From NCBI RefSeq assembly GCF_033958435.1, contig NC_134144.1, positions 11,836,010 to 11,900,009 of the forward strand: a stretch of DNA of 64,000 nt, given 5' to 3'. The translations under genes were made by a program, and so were the position numbers. Of the stretch, positions 1 through 11,875 are shown piece after piece (the stretch's first letter is position 1; each line of letters starts with the position of its first letter). The DNA is from Carettochelys insculpta (lineage: Eukaryota > Chordata > Testudines > Carettochelyidae). A model generated the notes under the pieces. It saw nothing but the letters and a program-made list of their open reading frames with translations, was not told the DNA's origin and made no database searches.

Positions 1-560
1 TGTTGATGCGCAGAAGTCAGCAAAAAATCGCTGAAGTAAGTTTGCACTGGCAGATTGTGGCCACATTTTTAGCTTCCCCATCGACACTGTGGGTATGAAT
101 CCCATAGTGCCTAGTGACACCTTCTTTGTCTAGGCAACGTGGGAATACAGAATGGAGCACAGGACATTTTAGAGATGTGAAAAACATCCCATGAGACACC
201 GCTTTGTTTCTCGGTCCTCCGGGGGCTTCCAGCTCCCTTTCGCACTATTTGAGAAACTCCTAGTCTTTGCTGTGCATGGCTCCCACACAGCTCTCCTGCG
301 CTGTGGTCAGTGTTGTGAGGATGTCACATACTGCAGCCGAGTTATTGCTTAAGTTATTGACAGGAAGGATGACGCGGTGAGTGACATGGACAGCAGCAAC
401 CTGGCACTGCATTCAGCTGTGCAGTGTAGACTGTGGCTTTTGGGCTAGCAAAACCAGCACTGAATAGTGGGACCGCATTGTCATGCAGGTTGGGGGATGA
501 AGACAAGGGCTACAGAACTTTAAGATGCACAAAGCAACCTTCCTGCAACTGTGGGCTGAG
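1..560. other. non-coding, nothing recognised
   Basis: Single-copy-looking sequence with only short, overlapping open frames on both strands. I recognise no repeat ends, splice-flanked exon or RNA gene. It may be the outer flank or an eroded terminal part of the Harbinger element that follows. Confidence 0.4.
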
Positions 561-564
561 CTGA

Positions 565-1420
565 GCCCCAAACTGTGACACAAAGACACCCAAATGAGAG
601 CTGCCCTCTCAGTGGAGAAGCATGTGGAAATTGTTGTGTGGAAGCTGATTGGCAACAGAGGTACAGCAATCAGTGTTTGGTGGAGAAATATGCCACTGGG
701 GCTGCATTTGAACAAGTGTGCAGGGAACTGAATGGCATTTTACTGTGGAGGACTGTGACTGAGAAATGTGGAAGACATAGTGGCTGGCTTTGCAGAAATG
801 GGCTTTCCTCATGAGGGGTAGGTGGGCATAAATGGTGCACACAATCCAATTGTAGATCCACCCCAACTTGCCATCTAGTGCATCACCTGGAAGAAATACT
901 TCTCAGTGATGCTTCAGGGACTTGTGGATCTCCGTGAGCATCTCTCAAACATAAATGTAGGATGGTCTGGAATGATGCTTGATTTCCACACCACAAAACT
1001 GCAGTGGAGGAAGTGGAAATGCCCATGGTGATCCTGGGGGATCCGTCTCACCCTGTACAGCCCTGGCTCATGAACCCTCACATGGAGCACTTGGACAGCA
1101 GTAAGGAGCAGTGCAACAACAAGCTGAGTTGATGCCACATGGCAGTGGGATGTTCCTTTGGCAGATTGAAAGGGGAATAGAGGTGTCACTATGGCAGGCC
1201 AAACCACATAGAGGATCATATCCCCAGGGTTATAGCCATATGCTGCTTACACAGTCTGTGCAAAAGTAAGGGTGAAATGTTTGCTCGGGGTGGAGTACTG
1301 AGGTGCGGCGCTTGTGCACAGTTTGAGCAGTCAGGCACTGAAGTTGTAAGAGGAGCCCATAGGGCTGCCATTAACATCAGAGAGGCTTTGAGGAACCACT
1401 AAGACAATGAGGGGCACTGA
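565..1420 (+). pseudogene. decayed PIF/Harbinger transposase (HARBI1-like)
   Basis: Reading + through several frame changes gives recognisable Harbinger-type transposase blocks in family order. Near 620-660 there is VEIVVWKLIGN, resembling the helical block before the DDE domain. Near 910-970 there is LQGLVDLREH...INVGWSG, like the conserved LQALVDHRGHF...VGWSGR block. Near 1020-1110 there is VILGDPSHPVQPWLM followed by SSKEQCNN. Near 1215-1400 there is a C-terminal stretch resembling AICCLHSLC...REALRNH. Stops and frameshifts between the blocks show it is inactive. Intact transposases of this family cut and paste elements with short terminal inverted repeats and 3-bp target duplications. The partner accessory gene lies downstream in opposite orientation, the usual two-gene Harbinger layout. 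The family call rests on motif resemblance, not on a search. Confidence 0.65.
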
Positions 1421-1559
1421 AATATTTCTCTTTTGGGGTTGCTTCCCTGCTGGTCCCACTCATCCTGAGTAACACATGCCCGTGAAAGATTGGGATGCGA
1501 CATCCTCTCTGGGGGCCTGAGCTTGTGGAACAGAAAATAGTCATTGTACCATTAAAAAC

Positions 1560-2060
1560 GTTTGCCTTTATCGATCACACCCCTCAGATGAACATTTGCT
1601 GGTCAGGGAGGGTGTTAGGGGTTGGGGAAAGTTGATCCAACATGCAGTTGTGAGGCTGTTGTAGTCACAGCTGTAGTAGGGAGTGGAATGCGGCAGACAC
1701 TGAGTATTCCCTGACAGTGAAAAGGAGAGTGTGAGAGTAGAGGGTGGGTTGCTGGACAAAGAATTCTGTATCTGACTCAAGGGAGGTTGATGCCACTTAC
1801 GTTCACTCTGCCTCTTGATGAAACACTTCAGCATCTCCATTTCCTCCTCCCTCTCCTTGATCATACGGTCAGCAATGTCTTTCATTTCTCTTTCCCATCT
1901 CTTCTTCCTTTTCTAGGCTTGAACTGAAGAATCGTTCAAACCCTCCTTCAGAATTTCTTCACTGTTTCACCTCGGTCTCCTCATTTGATATGGTCTGTCA
2001 GCAGGAGAAGTCTTCTCAGTTGTCAAAGTCTCCTGTCAAGATAGAGCATGTAAAATTCCT
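1560..2060 (-). pseudogene. Harbinger accessory protein remnant, C-terminal coiled part
   Basis: On the minus strand an open stretch of about 105 codons from 1885 to 1568 begins with a charged, helix-prone segment (DIADRMIKEREEEMEMLKCF). It continues with IKRQSERKW and then a low-complexity Ser/Pro stretch. This looks like the C-terminal, multimerising part of the Myb/SANT accessory proteins encoded by Harbinger transposons. It lies in the same orientation as the SANT-like remnant at 3474-3905, from which it is separated by diverged sequence and an inserted MITE. The reading is broken upstream by stops. Assignment is by context and composition, so confidence is moderate. Confidence 0.5.
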
Positions 2061-2757
2061 GCTCTAGGTTGAAACATTTCACTCAAAAGTACCTTATTCA
2101 ACTTTGGCAGCTACTTTCCCACTGAGCCTTGAGGGAGGCACACAGCTATTCAGGCATTCTGAACATGGTGAGTTTTGGGGAAGGGGGCAAAGGGAATGAG
2201 GGATGTAAGACAATACAGTCCTGTGTTGTGCAGCAGGTTTGCATGGAAATAATTATAAGGATGCCCCACAGGATGGCATCACACCACTGATATCTTGCTC
2301 ATGAGAGTCAGCAGAAAAATATGGGCTCTACTTCTGGATGTTATTGGGGGGCGTCCCACTCCTTGTGCAGACCAATTATGTACCACTTTGGTTCCTTTAA
2401 TACTGACTGAAGAAAGGAATGGGAGATTACTGTACCTCGGGGGGACAGCGGCACTGTGAGAGAAGATTAATAAATACCTCAGGCAAAGTTCCAGAGCACT
2501 TCTCTGTAGGATTCAATTGACAGCTCAGTGTGCATCACCACCTTGCTTGGCTATAATGCCTACCCAGGAAACACTATGCAGCTGAGAGAAACACAACCAC
2601 CTTCCTTCATTTCTTTGACTTCCCCCACCCCTGCAGCCTCCAAGCCAGAGCCACTTACCCTGCATCTGTTCTCTTGCTTCCCGCTCCATGTCAAGCTGCT
2701 GCTAAGACTCGCTATTTACCTTGTGACTTGAGTAGAGTTCCTAGCTGCCTGCCACAC
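2061..2757. other. diverged interior of the Harbinger element
   Basis: This stretch lies between two recognisable parts of the accessory gene and has only short open frames. It is probably eroded linker sequence of the same element. I see no independent feature. Confidence 0.35.
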
Positions 2758-2760
2758 CAG

Positions 2761-3470
2761 GGCTACGTCTACACGTGCACCCAACTTCGAAATAGCTTAT
2801 TTCGATGTTGCGACATCGAAATAGTCTATTTCGATGAATAACGTCTACACGTCCTCCAGGGCTGGCAACGTCGATGTTCAACTTCGACGTTGCTCAGCCC
2901 AACATCGAAATAGGCACAGCGAGGGAACGTCTACACGCCAAAGTAGCACACATCGAAATAAGGGAGCCAGGCACAGCTGCAGACAGGGTCACGGGGCGGA
3001 CTCAACAGCAAGTCGCTCCCTTAAAGGGCCCCTCCCAGACACACTTTCATTAAACAGTGCAAGATACACAGAGCCAACAACTAGTTGCAGACCCTGTATA
3101 TGCAGCACGGACCCCCAGCTGCAGCAGCAGCAGCCAGAAGCCCTGGGCTAAGGGCTGCTGCCCACGGTGACCACAGAGCCCCGCAAGGGCTGGAGAGAGA
3201 GTATCTCTCAACCCCCCAGCTGATGGCCGCCATGGAGGACCCCGCTATTTCGATGTTGCGGGACGCGGATCGTCTACACGTCCCTACTTCGATGTTGAAC
3301 GTCGAAGTAGGGCGCTATTCCCATCCCCTCATGGGGTTAGCGACTTCGACGTCTCGCCGCCTAACGTCGATTTCAACTTCGAAATAGCGCCCGACGCGTG
3401 TAGACGTGACGGGCGCTATTTCGAAGTTAGTGCCGCTACTTCGAAGTAGCGTGCACGTGTAGACGCAGCC
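2761..3470. mobile_element. TTCGAA-rich Harbinger-like MITE, copy A
   Basis: A 710-bp element bounded by inverted termini GGCTACGTCTACACGTGC (left) and the complement of GGCTGCGTCTACACGTGC (right). It is flanked by the 3-bp direct repeat CAG at 2758-2760 and 3471-3473. The interior is packed with palindromic TTCGAA and ATCGAAAT/ATTTCGAT words and has a short GCA/TGC run near 3120. It has no transposase, so it is non-autonomous. It is nearly identical to the inverted copy at 27472-28181. The open frames across it recur in every copy and are a by-product of the repeat, not genes. It interrupts the Harbinger accessory gene. Confidence 0.8.
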
Positions 3471-3473
3471 CAG

Positions 3474-3905
3474 GTGACCCCATTGTGAGCCCCTTGTCCT
3501 CATCTTGTGTTACCTCTTCATCTAGAACGTCATCCTCCATAAGTCCTCTTTCTGCTGACTCAGCACCTTCAGAAGTCTGCACAGGGTTCTTTGCAGTAGA
3601 AGTGCAGTCTCCTCCTAGGACTGTGTCCAGCTCTTTATAAAAACTACATGTCTTGGGGTGCAGCACCAGAATGATAGTTTGCCTCCCTCACCTGATGGTA
3701 CGACTGCCTCAGCTCATTTATCTCTGCTATGCATTGCAGTGTGTCCTGATCATACCCCTTCTCACACAAGGATTGAGAACTGTGCCGATACATGTCTCCA
3801 TTCCTACCAGTAACACTGCTGGGACTACAGACTCCTCTCCGTGCACACTGATAAGATCCCAAAGCTCTGCTGTGGTCCAAGCAGGCGAGCATTTGGTGCA
3901 ACAGA
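3474..3905 (-). pseudogene. Harbinger accessory protein remnant, SANT/Myb-like domain
   Basis: Minus-strand reading gives RNGDMYRHSSQSLCEKGYDQ followed by INELRQSYHQVREANYHSGA. After one frame change near 3650 it gives TCSFYKELDTVLGGD. This is the order of the Myb/SANT-like trihelix domain carried by Harbinger accessory proteins, which bind the transposon ends and bring in the transposase. An acidic tail (LMEDDVLDEEVTQDEDKG) follows and runs directly into MITE copy A at 3470. The frame change and the MITE insertion make it a pseudogene. Confidence 0.7.
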
Positions 3906-4604
3906 CAGATGTGATCAGCTGGGACCTGTTCTAGTGTTATGGAGAAGTAAATATGGGTGCTTTCATGCTGAAATCCTCTCCCAAAGGATATATCTCAGTT
4001 CAGTTTTATTCATGGAGAGACACAGACTGGAGCAGTACATTTGATTGGCTCCTTTAAAAACTGAGAAGAGGACTGTCAGTGGGTGGATTTTCCATTCTGG
4101 AGTACACACTCTGGACACAGTCTACACTTATTAAAAGTTTGAAATTTTTGTTTTAATTCTGCATCAGAACATAAACAATACCTTTCAATTTTTTGTGAAA
4201 AGATGTGTGCAAGAGACTCAACTCAGAATAGTCGATGGTCTGCTGAATAGGGCATGTTCTTGAATTGTGGGAGACTTGGGTTCAAATGCTTGCTCTGACT
4301 CAAGTTAAAAAAAGCCCTTGTTTCTGGTTTGCCTACATCTTGGCTGAGCACCCCAACAACTAGGCAGTGGGTGTTTCTGGACAGGGAGAAAGACACCACA
4401 CGCTCACACACACACACCAGAAATTCCATCCTGGGGCCTGAGAATCGCTTTTGACTAACTGGCATTTTCTGACCAAAACGAATAAACGGTCCAACAAATT
4501 CGTGACCAGCTCTGTTCAACTAGTCAAATCTTCCTGCTAAGCTGAAGGAAAGAGAGAGAAGGGGAAGCTGGACTTCATAAGTTCAGTCTTCAAACTAAGC
4601 ATTG
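3906..4604. other. non-coding; possible old MIR/tRNA-type SINE near 4235-4330
   Basis: No gene. The stretch GGGTTCAAATGCTTGCTCTG near 4270 resembles the B-box region of tRNA-derived SINEs, but the rest is too diverged to place ends. The remainder is unassigned. Confidence 0.3.
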
Positions 4605-4605
4605 C

Positions 4606-4641
4606 TTTGGTTTTGGTTTTGGTTTTGGTTTTGGTTTTTTT
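4606..4641. repeat. (TTTTGG)n microsatellite
   Basis: About six uninterrupted units of the hexamer ending in a T run. The minus-strand frame reading Lys-Pro repeats is a by-product of this repeat. Confidence 0.9.
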
Positions 4642-5754
4642 GCTTGTTTTATTCTACTTCCACTCCTCAAATACCTCCTGCTTGCTGGAGGGATAACTCC
4701 CAGGGAAGCATTAGACTGCTTGACTCTAAAGTTAGTCACCTGTAACCAAGTTTCGCAATGGGACACAAATGATTTAAACAGTGTCATACATTTCTTCCTT
4801 AAAGCATCTAAGCAGAAGTGTCAAAGCCTTGGTGCTTCCTTATCAGCTGGGTTTTCATGCCAGAGGGATGCATGTCAAATTTACCTTATCACAGTCTGAC
4901 ACAAGGGATTTGACATATGTAACTTCCATTACAGCTGATAAGTTATGTGCGGAGGATTTGTGTGCAACAAGAGGATAACAGATCTCTTATTTCTTGACCA
5001 GAATAGTGACTTTTCAGGGAAATACCTGGGGCACTTCACAATGAAACATATTAAAAACTGACACGTCCAGATAATGTGTCAAATTTGTAGGCCAGCTTTC
5101 AAAGTGGTTAGTTCTGCTGTCTGTCTGTCTTCATAGACCTAGACAGACAAACCAACAGGCATTTAACAAGCCAACAGCTGCTGCTGAGAAAGAGGCCATG
5201 TCATTAGAGCAAATCTGAAGCTCAGAAAAGGCTTGGGGACCAAATTATTAATGGCCACAACAGAAGCCAGTGAAGTGAGTGAGTAAAGCTGTCTCTATGC
5301 ACCCGTAACCACCAAAGTTCTAGACGCAGGAAACATTTACTGGCAATACAAAAAGAAAAAATCATGAGGCACAACAATCTGTAATCCATGTTGATTAAAG
5401 AGTGTGAAACTATCAGATTGGCTGCTGACTGAAGTCTTGCAAATAGGCATCGTCCAACTCAAAGCGCAACAGACAGAATGGTATCCGTCTGGTCCTGGAT
5501 GTGTGGGTTTGTACTGTTATGCACCATGCTCAAGGCTCATCTTACAGGATATGTGGCAGTAAGCCCTTGTGTATCTGCAAACACAATCAAACACAGAGTT
5601 CAGTATTATCTAGACAGGGATATTTTTTAAATGTAAGTAGGTGTTCTCAGTTCAGTGACTTCCTGTGTCATTTTAGGCAAGTCACTTGAAAAGGAAGAGC
5701 CTGATTCTGACACTTACTTACACCAGGGTAAATCAGGAGATCAAAATTACACTT
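4642..5754. other. non-coding; MIR-like fragment at about 5645-5690
   Basis: No gene is supported. Around 5660-5690 the text TTTTAGGCAAGTCACTTGA resembles the MIR core (GGCAAGTCACTT). Nothing else is recognisable. Confidence 0.4.
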
Positions 5755-5764
5755 TCAGTGTCTC

Positions 5765-5935
5765 AAACCTGGTCTAAGCTAGAAAATGAGAAAAAGTCAC
5801 ACCTCTGAGCAGCATAGTTAAGCTGACCTAACTTCCAGTGTAGACAATACTAAATTGATAGAAAAGGTGGGTTACCTACACCACCTATGTTTACACTGAA
5901 GTGCTACAGTTGTGCTACTGTAGTTTTTTAAAATG
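5765..5935. mobile_element. short MITE-like repeat with GTGTAGAC motifs
   Basis: It contains CCTGGTCTAAGCT at the left, CCAGTGTAGACAATAC inside and TGTAGACA at the right. These resemble the GTCTACAC-type ends of other elements in this window. Terminal repeats are eroded, so limits and family are uncertain. Confidence 0.35.
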
Positions 5936-6124
5936 TAGACATACTCTCTGTTTCCCAGCTATAAAACAAGGGTGGATTTTTCACCCTCTTGCCTTGTCCA
6001 TTTAGTGCAAGGATCGGCATGCTGTTACCATGCGCATACAGTCCCAATCCCAGTTGGAGGCCTCTAGGGAAATAATGCAAATAATTAAGTAGTCGCAGAA
6101 AATTAAAATCCAAGTGGTTTAGGC

Positions 6125-6455
6125 CAGGGGTCAGCAACCTTTCTGAGGCAAAGTACCTAAATTTGATCTTTTGACCACTATGTAAGTTCCAAATGCCGGT
6201 GATACTTTTTAGGTCACTAATAGTACCACTTAGAACAGCTTCACTAATAAATAAATTAAGATGCAGAGCTTTGCTGTTTAGGTGGTGGTTTATAGCATTA
6301 GCTGGTCTTTTGTTAATCCACAGGTGGCATGACTTTGAGCATGCTCCCAGCTGCATGGGGGAGGAGAGGTGGGGCTAGGCTCCCTCCTTGCGAGCTGATG
6401 AAAATCAGCTCACTTGCCACTCTTGGCATCCATGCTGGGGGGTTGCTGACCCCTG
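6125..6455. mobile_element. hAT-like MITE
   Basis: The termini form a perfect 15-bp inverted repeat, CAGGGGTCAGCAACC. The flanks GTTTAGGC (6117-6124) and CTTTAGGC (6456-6463) match at 7 of 8 bases, an 8-bp target duplication as in hAT elements. The CAGGG start is also hAT-like. It has no transposase. Related copies lie at 16484, 41221 and 49438. Confidence 0.8.
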
Positions 6456-6589
6456 CTTTAGGCTATAATTCCAAAAACTATAAAACAATATAAATGCCAT
6501 CACATCGCTTATAATGAAATGAAATTAGCCATAAAATGACCTTGTAGGATGATTGACCCACATAAATAATGTATACATTTTTAACAATG

Positions 6590-6790
6590 TAAGTGATTAC
6601 CCATTGGAACAAACTGTCAGATGCATTATATTCTCAATGGCTTCAAATTAAGAAGGGATGCCTCTCCCAGAAAGAGAGATGTTTTGGCGAAGAACAAGTT
6701 ACTGGGCAACTGGCTGAAATTCTGCCGGCTGTGCCGTGCAGGAAGTCATATTAGATGATCTAATAGTTTCTTGTGGGCCTTAAACTGCAA
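6590..6790 (+). mobile_element. old CR1-type LINE 3' fragment
   Basis: The text runs CCATTGGAACAAACTGTCAGA, then a stretch on small-value changes, then TTAGATGATCTAATAG and a TGGCC-like end. This follows the layout of CR1-clade 3' ends. Strongly diverged. Confidence 0.45.
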
Positions 6791-7630
6791 GAGATGTTAC
6801 AGATTCATTACCTATCAAGGTGCAAATAGGAATCATAATGCATGCCAAAACTCTCAAATGAGAGAGAAGCAACCATATTTCAGGCAAAAAAAAAAACGTT
6901 ATAACCTCAGTTCAAGATTATTTCCCCATGTAAATAACTTTCTTTAATGATAAAAGTGAGGAGACAAACTTGTGTGGAAAGGAAATAAACTTTGGACTGC
7001 AAGTGATGTCTCTAAATAAAGGCAGTTGGAAAGGAATGTTACCCTGAATTCCAGAATGCATATGAATATTTTATCGATCTATTCTATTCAGGTTTTCCAC
7101 ATCTAACATGTTACCTTACAAAGGGGCATCTAAAGTGTCTCTATTACTTAAAAATAGTGATTAAAGAGATTAAACACACACTGGCAAATTCTGAAATGGT
7201 ATAATTTCAAAAGAGATGTGGCCAACTTGAAAATCGCATTACCTAGTATGAAAGATGAGCACACTTCAAAAATCAAAATTGACATTATTTTGTGTGTGAT
7301 GGTTGCTTGGATTGCAAAATACTTGCCAGCAGGCAAAATACAGTAGCCAAAGGCACATGTTTTTTTGTGCAGGAGTGGCTTCTCCCAACTTCTGACTCAG
7401 GGACGCATGCACTTCTCAGAGTGGAGCATTTTTTCCAGTACCATAGGGTCTGAATTAGTTTATCATGAAACACTGAATACATCTTCAAAAGGAACATTAA
7501 TGACAACCTTATAGTGTCTGTACTCATTTGATGTTTCTGTTCTCTACAAACACTGTTTGCAGTGCTGAAAATTTGACATCCATAACTTTTGGTCAGACTC
7601 TTTGAAAGGGTGCTCAGCTAAAAACTGGCT
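6791..7630. other. non-coding, AT-rich, nothing recognised
   Basis: AT-rich single-copy-looking sequence with short runs of A. No supported gene or repeat ends. Confidence 0.4.
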
Positions 7631-7631
7631 A

Positions 7632-7957
7632 GAGGTTGTACCTCTCTAATCTGGAGCTCTTTTATCTGGCAACAACTGAAACCCAGCATGATTTTGGTTA
7701 GCCTGATGACCACTTATCATAGGTGTGGCCAAGTTTCCCATGGTTCCATAAAGTTTGTTTACGGCCCCTAGTCCTGGCTCTCAATGTTCTGTGCTGTTAT
7801 TAAGCTGTAATTTACCCCTAAATGTCTTGTAAGAGCCCTATAGGCAGTGGAAGTGTTGATAATGCTACTAGACAATGCTGACCTCCCATGGTCCAGCAAA
7901 TGCTCTTGTTCAGCACCAGTTTGATCCTGAGGGTGCTGGACAAGAGAGGTTCAACCT
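7632..7957. mobile_element. Tc/mariner-like MITE with AGGTTGAACCTCTCT ends
   Basis: The left end reads GAGGTTGTACCTCTCTAATC and the right end AAGAGAGGTTCAACCTGTA, an imperfect inverted repeat. The interior matches copies at 38691-39013, 52631-53762 and 56896-57221. In better copies the ends are TACAGGTTGAACC, suggesting a TA target duplication. Confidence 0.7.
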
Positions 7958-9569
7958 GTATTTCAAAAACTAATCAGCTTCCAGAAATTCAAACTGTTTG
8001 CTGCTCTTTAATGTGTACTCACTTCTCTGCTTAATGCTGCAGAAGTAATGTTAATGTGAGCCTGTGATCTGATCTGATTGCCAGCAGTCTGTGTCTAGAT
8101 TATTCTCACTGATGATAAATTACTGAGACGTCTACTGAACAATGGCAGCAGATAGAAACAAGGGGCAAGAATCTTACTCTCTGTAGCCTTTGGAATTGGT
8201 AGCAGGGTGGATTTTGGGGAGAGATGATACAGATTGGGAAGGAGTCAGGAGTAAGTAGAGGAGACATCAGGTAGGCGGTTGCTGTATTGGATTAGTTGGG
8301 GATCTTGTCTCATTTAGAAAAGCATACACTGTCCCCATCCAGTTCAGACTCTAAATTTACCCTGTTGCTCTCTTCAGTCTGACCACTTCATTAGTGCCTG
8401 ACTCCTTCTTGGTGGTCACTTGATAATTAGTAGGATGTCACCCTCCTGTTTGTGAGTCTGTTGATGGCTGCCAAGCCCGATTCTGGAGCCACAGGTCTTA
8501 TCAGAGAAGGGGCAGGTGTTGGTAGCTATTGGGGGAGAGTGGGACAGTTTTTGCTGCTCTTTTCTTCTTCTCCGCCTCTTCTCATCTGCACTGTGGTGGG
8601 ACCTCTCAAACTGCGCCACCCCTCATGGATTACCACTCTCCACCAGGGACAGTCGTGGGCAAGTTCTCTTTAGTGTCAGCCTCAATGTTACACTTTTCCA
8701 TGTGTGTTATATTGCTTCCCCTGGCTCCAATGCTCCTCTGTCCATCCTTCAACACTTGACTCCACCCCATCCATGAACAGCCCTATTCCCCGTAGCCTTC
8801 CTTCTCCCCAGTTACACCTTTTCTCCCATATCTGCTCAGCAACAGAGCGCTGAGGTAGCTGATCACTAGAAAGGACATAGAATCAACCTGTCTAACTTTA
8901 CCTTCAGCAGCACTTAGTACTGAACTTGTGGGGAATAGGTTCAAGGAAATGTGACTGAGGGTCTGCAGTCTTCCTGGATGCATGTGAATCCAGTTGGTGG
9001 GTGGAATCTTAGCAGACTTCAAGAATGACTGTCATGCCTATTAAATGACAGTAAGTCTGGAGCTTGGTTTCTGTGGCTGGAGAGTGGGCTGTGACTCAAA
9101 CCTGGAACAAACAAATCAGAAATAAATCTACAATTAATGGCAGACATTACTCTGCAGCTCCATGCCCCTTGGTTCTGTAACAAGGCCTACTGATTGTGGT
9201 GAACACTACAGCTGAGTTCTATAACAGTGAAAGATGCACAGAAACATAGACCCAGAGCAGCTTTAATTATCTGTGTCAAAACTGATGATTGCATATTTCA
9301 GAGCTAGACCCACAAAGGTGCCTAGATCCTGCTTTCAGTCACCACTGCAATCCACAAAACTTCTACTCCATTGCAGCTTAAATTTGTAGGCCCATAAATT
9401 CACATCACCCAAGTTTTTGCCATAAAAGGTCCCTAGATACCTACATTTCGGTCTCTGGGCCATGTATGCAGCTGACTCACTCTAGGCATTTGGATACCTA
9501 CCACTCATCTAAGCCCATGTGAGCTGCAAACTGGTGGAAGAGTAATTTCTATATGAAGGGCAAGCAGCA
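7958..9569. other. non-coding, nothing recognised
   Basis: Contains overlapping frames of 60-90 codons on both strands (for example near 8450-8780) with no domain, signal or splice context. I see no repeat ends. Confidence 0.4.
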
Positions 9570-9574
9570 GGTCT

Positions 9575-9660
9575 AATCTGGATTTTAATAAAGCATCTGA
9601 TACAATTCCACGTGGGAAATTATTAGTTAAAATGGATGTTAATACAAGAATCAAATGTGA
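9575..9660 (+). mobile_element. CR1-type reverse transcriptase scrap
   Basis: Translation gives DFNKASDTIPRGKLLVKMD, resembling the LINE reverse-transcriptase block around the (Y/F)xDFxKAFDxVPH motif. It is too short for further placement. Confidence 0.5.
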
Positions 9661-11755
9661 GAAAGAAATTACCTAAAGGGGAGATTACTGAAAGGCTGGG
9701 ATGGGGTGCTGGTGCAGTGGGTAGGAGACAGATGACTCTGACCTGGGGAGGTGTGGGTAGAAAGGAAGAGGTTCTAAAACATGAGAAAGGCACCAAGAGG
9801 TTGGAATCAGAGGAAAAGGATGTGGGGAATTGTGGAGTGAAAGGGACACAGAGGCTGCAGGTGGTTTGTTTTGGGTTTTGTTTTGGCTGCACCTTCCTCA
9901 GACAAGCCAATGTGGCAAGCACCTTCTCTCTGACTATATGGTAAAGGCAGTGACAATGTAATTTTCCCTAGTCAGTTCTGCCCATGCTGTCTGTCTCCGA
10001 TTTTGGACAGACAAAAGCTGCTAAATTTCTGTTTGTTCAAACCTGGGTTCAGTGTCTACCAGAAACCATCAAGCAATTTTTCCCAATCCCTGTTACTTTC
10101 TGGTTCTGCTTCAGATACTCATAGTCAGAAGGTGTATGACAAGTCATACTCTTATCTTCACCCCACCTCCAGAGGTGTCATAGTCTTGTAGACGTTTGTC
10201 TTGTGAGGTATTAGTTGTGATCATTGTTGTCCTGGTGAAATGCTGTATGTGGAGATATAAGAGTCTATGTGCGACATTGCTGAAACATGTTCCATGTCAA
10301 AAAACCAGGAACAATCCAACTTTTCAGTGACAAAAGGCAAACTGATGCCTTGGCCAGATGTCAACATAATCAAATGAACTATCACCTGGTTAAGCTGTCA
10401 TTCTTTGGCAGGTGGAGGGGCGCATGAGCAATTCATGTGTTGGCAAATGATCAGCTGGAGGTTCCCATGCAAATAGACTGTCTCCTGAACCTCAGCTGGA
10501 GATGATGTCCAAAGAGGAGAATAATAATACAAGGTGAGAAGTGCATACAAATTCTCTCTCCCCTTTCCTTCCGCACATGACATCCACAACCCCTGACAGA
10601 CAAGGAAAGCAGCACTGGAATGAGGAAGAGGTCCTGGAGGAAAGACATCCAGCCAGTGAGACTGCTAAACCATGCAGTGAGAGAGACCTTTGTTTTAAAC
10701 TCCTATAGCTTGCTAAGTGAGGGGTTAGTAGTTGTTCTAGTTTCTTGTAACCAATTTCCAACTTTTAGGCTTCATTACTTTTGATCACTTAAAATTATTC
10801 TGCTGGTAATACATTTGGTTCTTATCTAAACCTGTGTATTTGGACTGAATTGTTTGGGAATTTTCATTTGAGCTAACTGGATTTGTGCATGTCATTTTCT
10901 ATTAGTAAAATGATGACCTTCCTATGAGTTTCTATGAGTGATGTCCAAGAGGGTACCAGGCAGCACAGGACACATATTTCCAGGGACAAGCCTGGGATAG
11001 AGCTGCCATCTTGTCAGAAGAGTTAGCAACCCCACTCTGGGACTGGGAATTTTCTGGTGTTACTCTATGACATAACTCAAGAGTGGCTGACTAGAGCACT
11101 CGTATAATACAGCTGGGAGTAACTTATCTGCTGGAGGCTGTAGGTGGTCACACCAGGACTGGTTGCTTTGACAGTGAAGCTGTGCAAAAGGAACCCCAAG
11201 TTGGAGAACTGAGTGCAGGGGACAGCTGTTCAACAGTCCAGATCATACCCTGGTTAACGTCAGTGTGTAATGCCAAAAAGAAATGAATTTACATAGAAAA
11301 GTCAGAATCTATTTTTGATCTTACTGGCTTTGTGCCATTGCATTCTCCTCAGTGCCCTGTGGTTCCTTTGTCATCTTTGCTAGTCAACTCACAGGAAAAG
11401 GCAGTATCACCTGCCTTTTTCTGATAATTGTGATACCACATTTTCCTGTTTCACAAACTTCATTTCAGTCTGACTTGATCTAAAAGTTTAACCAGCATAA
11501 AAAGGAAACCATGAAAGTTACATTTATTTTAAGTAACCTAGCACACGAAGTGGGCCATCCACTCTGTCTGTGCCTAAATTCAGATGATAGCAGAAGGATA
11601 GGGAAGAGAAGGGTTTGGAGGCAGCAGGTATTCACATCATCCCAGCCCCCAAAACAGAACTGCTCATCCCCATACCCACTCTCATAAGATACTTGTTTGC
11701 TTACCTGGTGAAAGATTGTGGTGAACATTTATGTTAGAATCTTAACTGGTCCCCT
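9661..11755. other. non-coding, nothing recognised
   Basis: Open frames of up to 102 codons occur on both strands of purine-rich DNA near 9640-9940. They shadow each other and carry no recognisable motif. No repeat ends were found. Confidence 0.4.
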
Positions 11756-11759
11756 GTCC

Positions 11760-11875
11760 CTCTAGCACTCCTCAGGCGGGGAGCTGAGACACAGATAAAC
11801 CAGATGACTTTTCCCAAGGTCACATGGCTCTCCCAGGTTCCAGACAAGTTCCCTGACTCCTGGGCCACCCTTCCT
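11760..11875 (-). repeat. MIR-like SINE fragment
   Basis: It contains GAGCTGAGACACAGATAAA followed by AAGGTCACATGGCT. This resembles the MIR core (GAGGCACAGA ... CCCAAGGTCAC). Strand is a best guess because the ends are lost. Confidence 0.5.

Noticed and set aside
5928..6356. 142-codon minus-strand frame
   Set aside because: It runs across the border of the hAT-like MITE at 6125, so it is a chance frame of two unrelated sequences.
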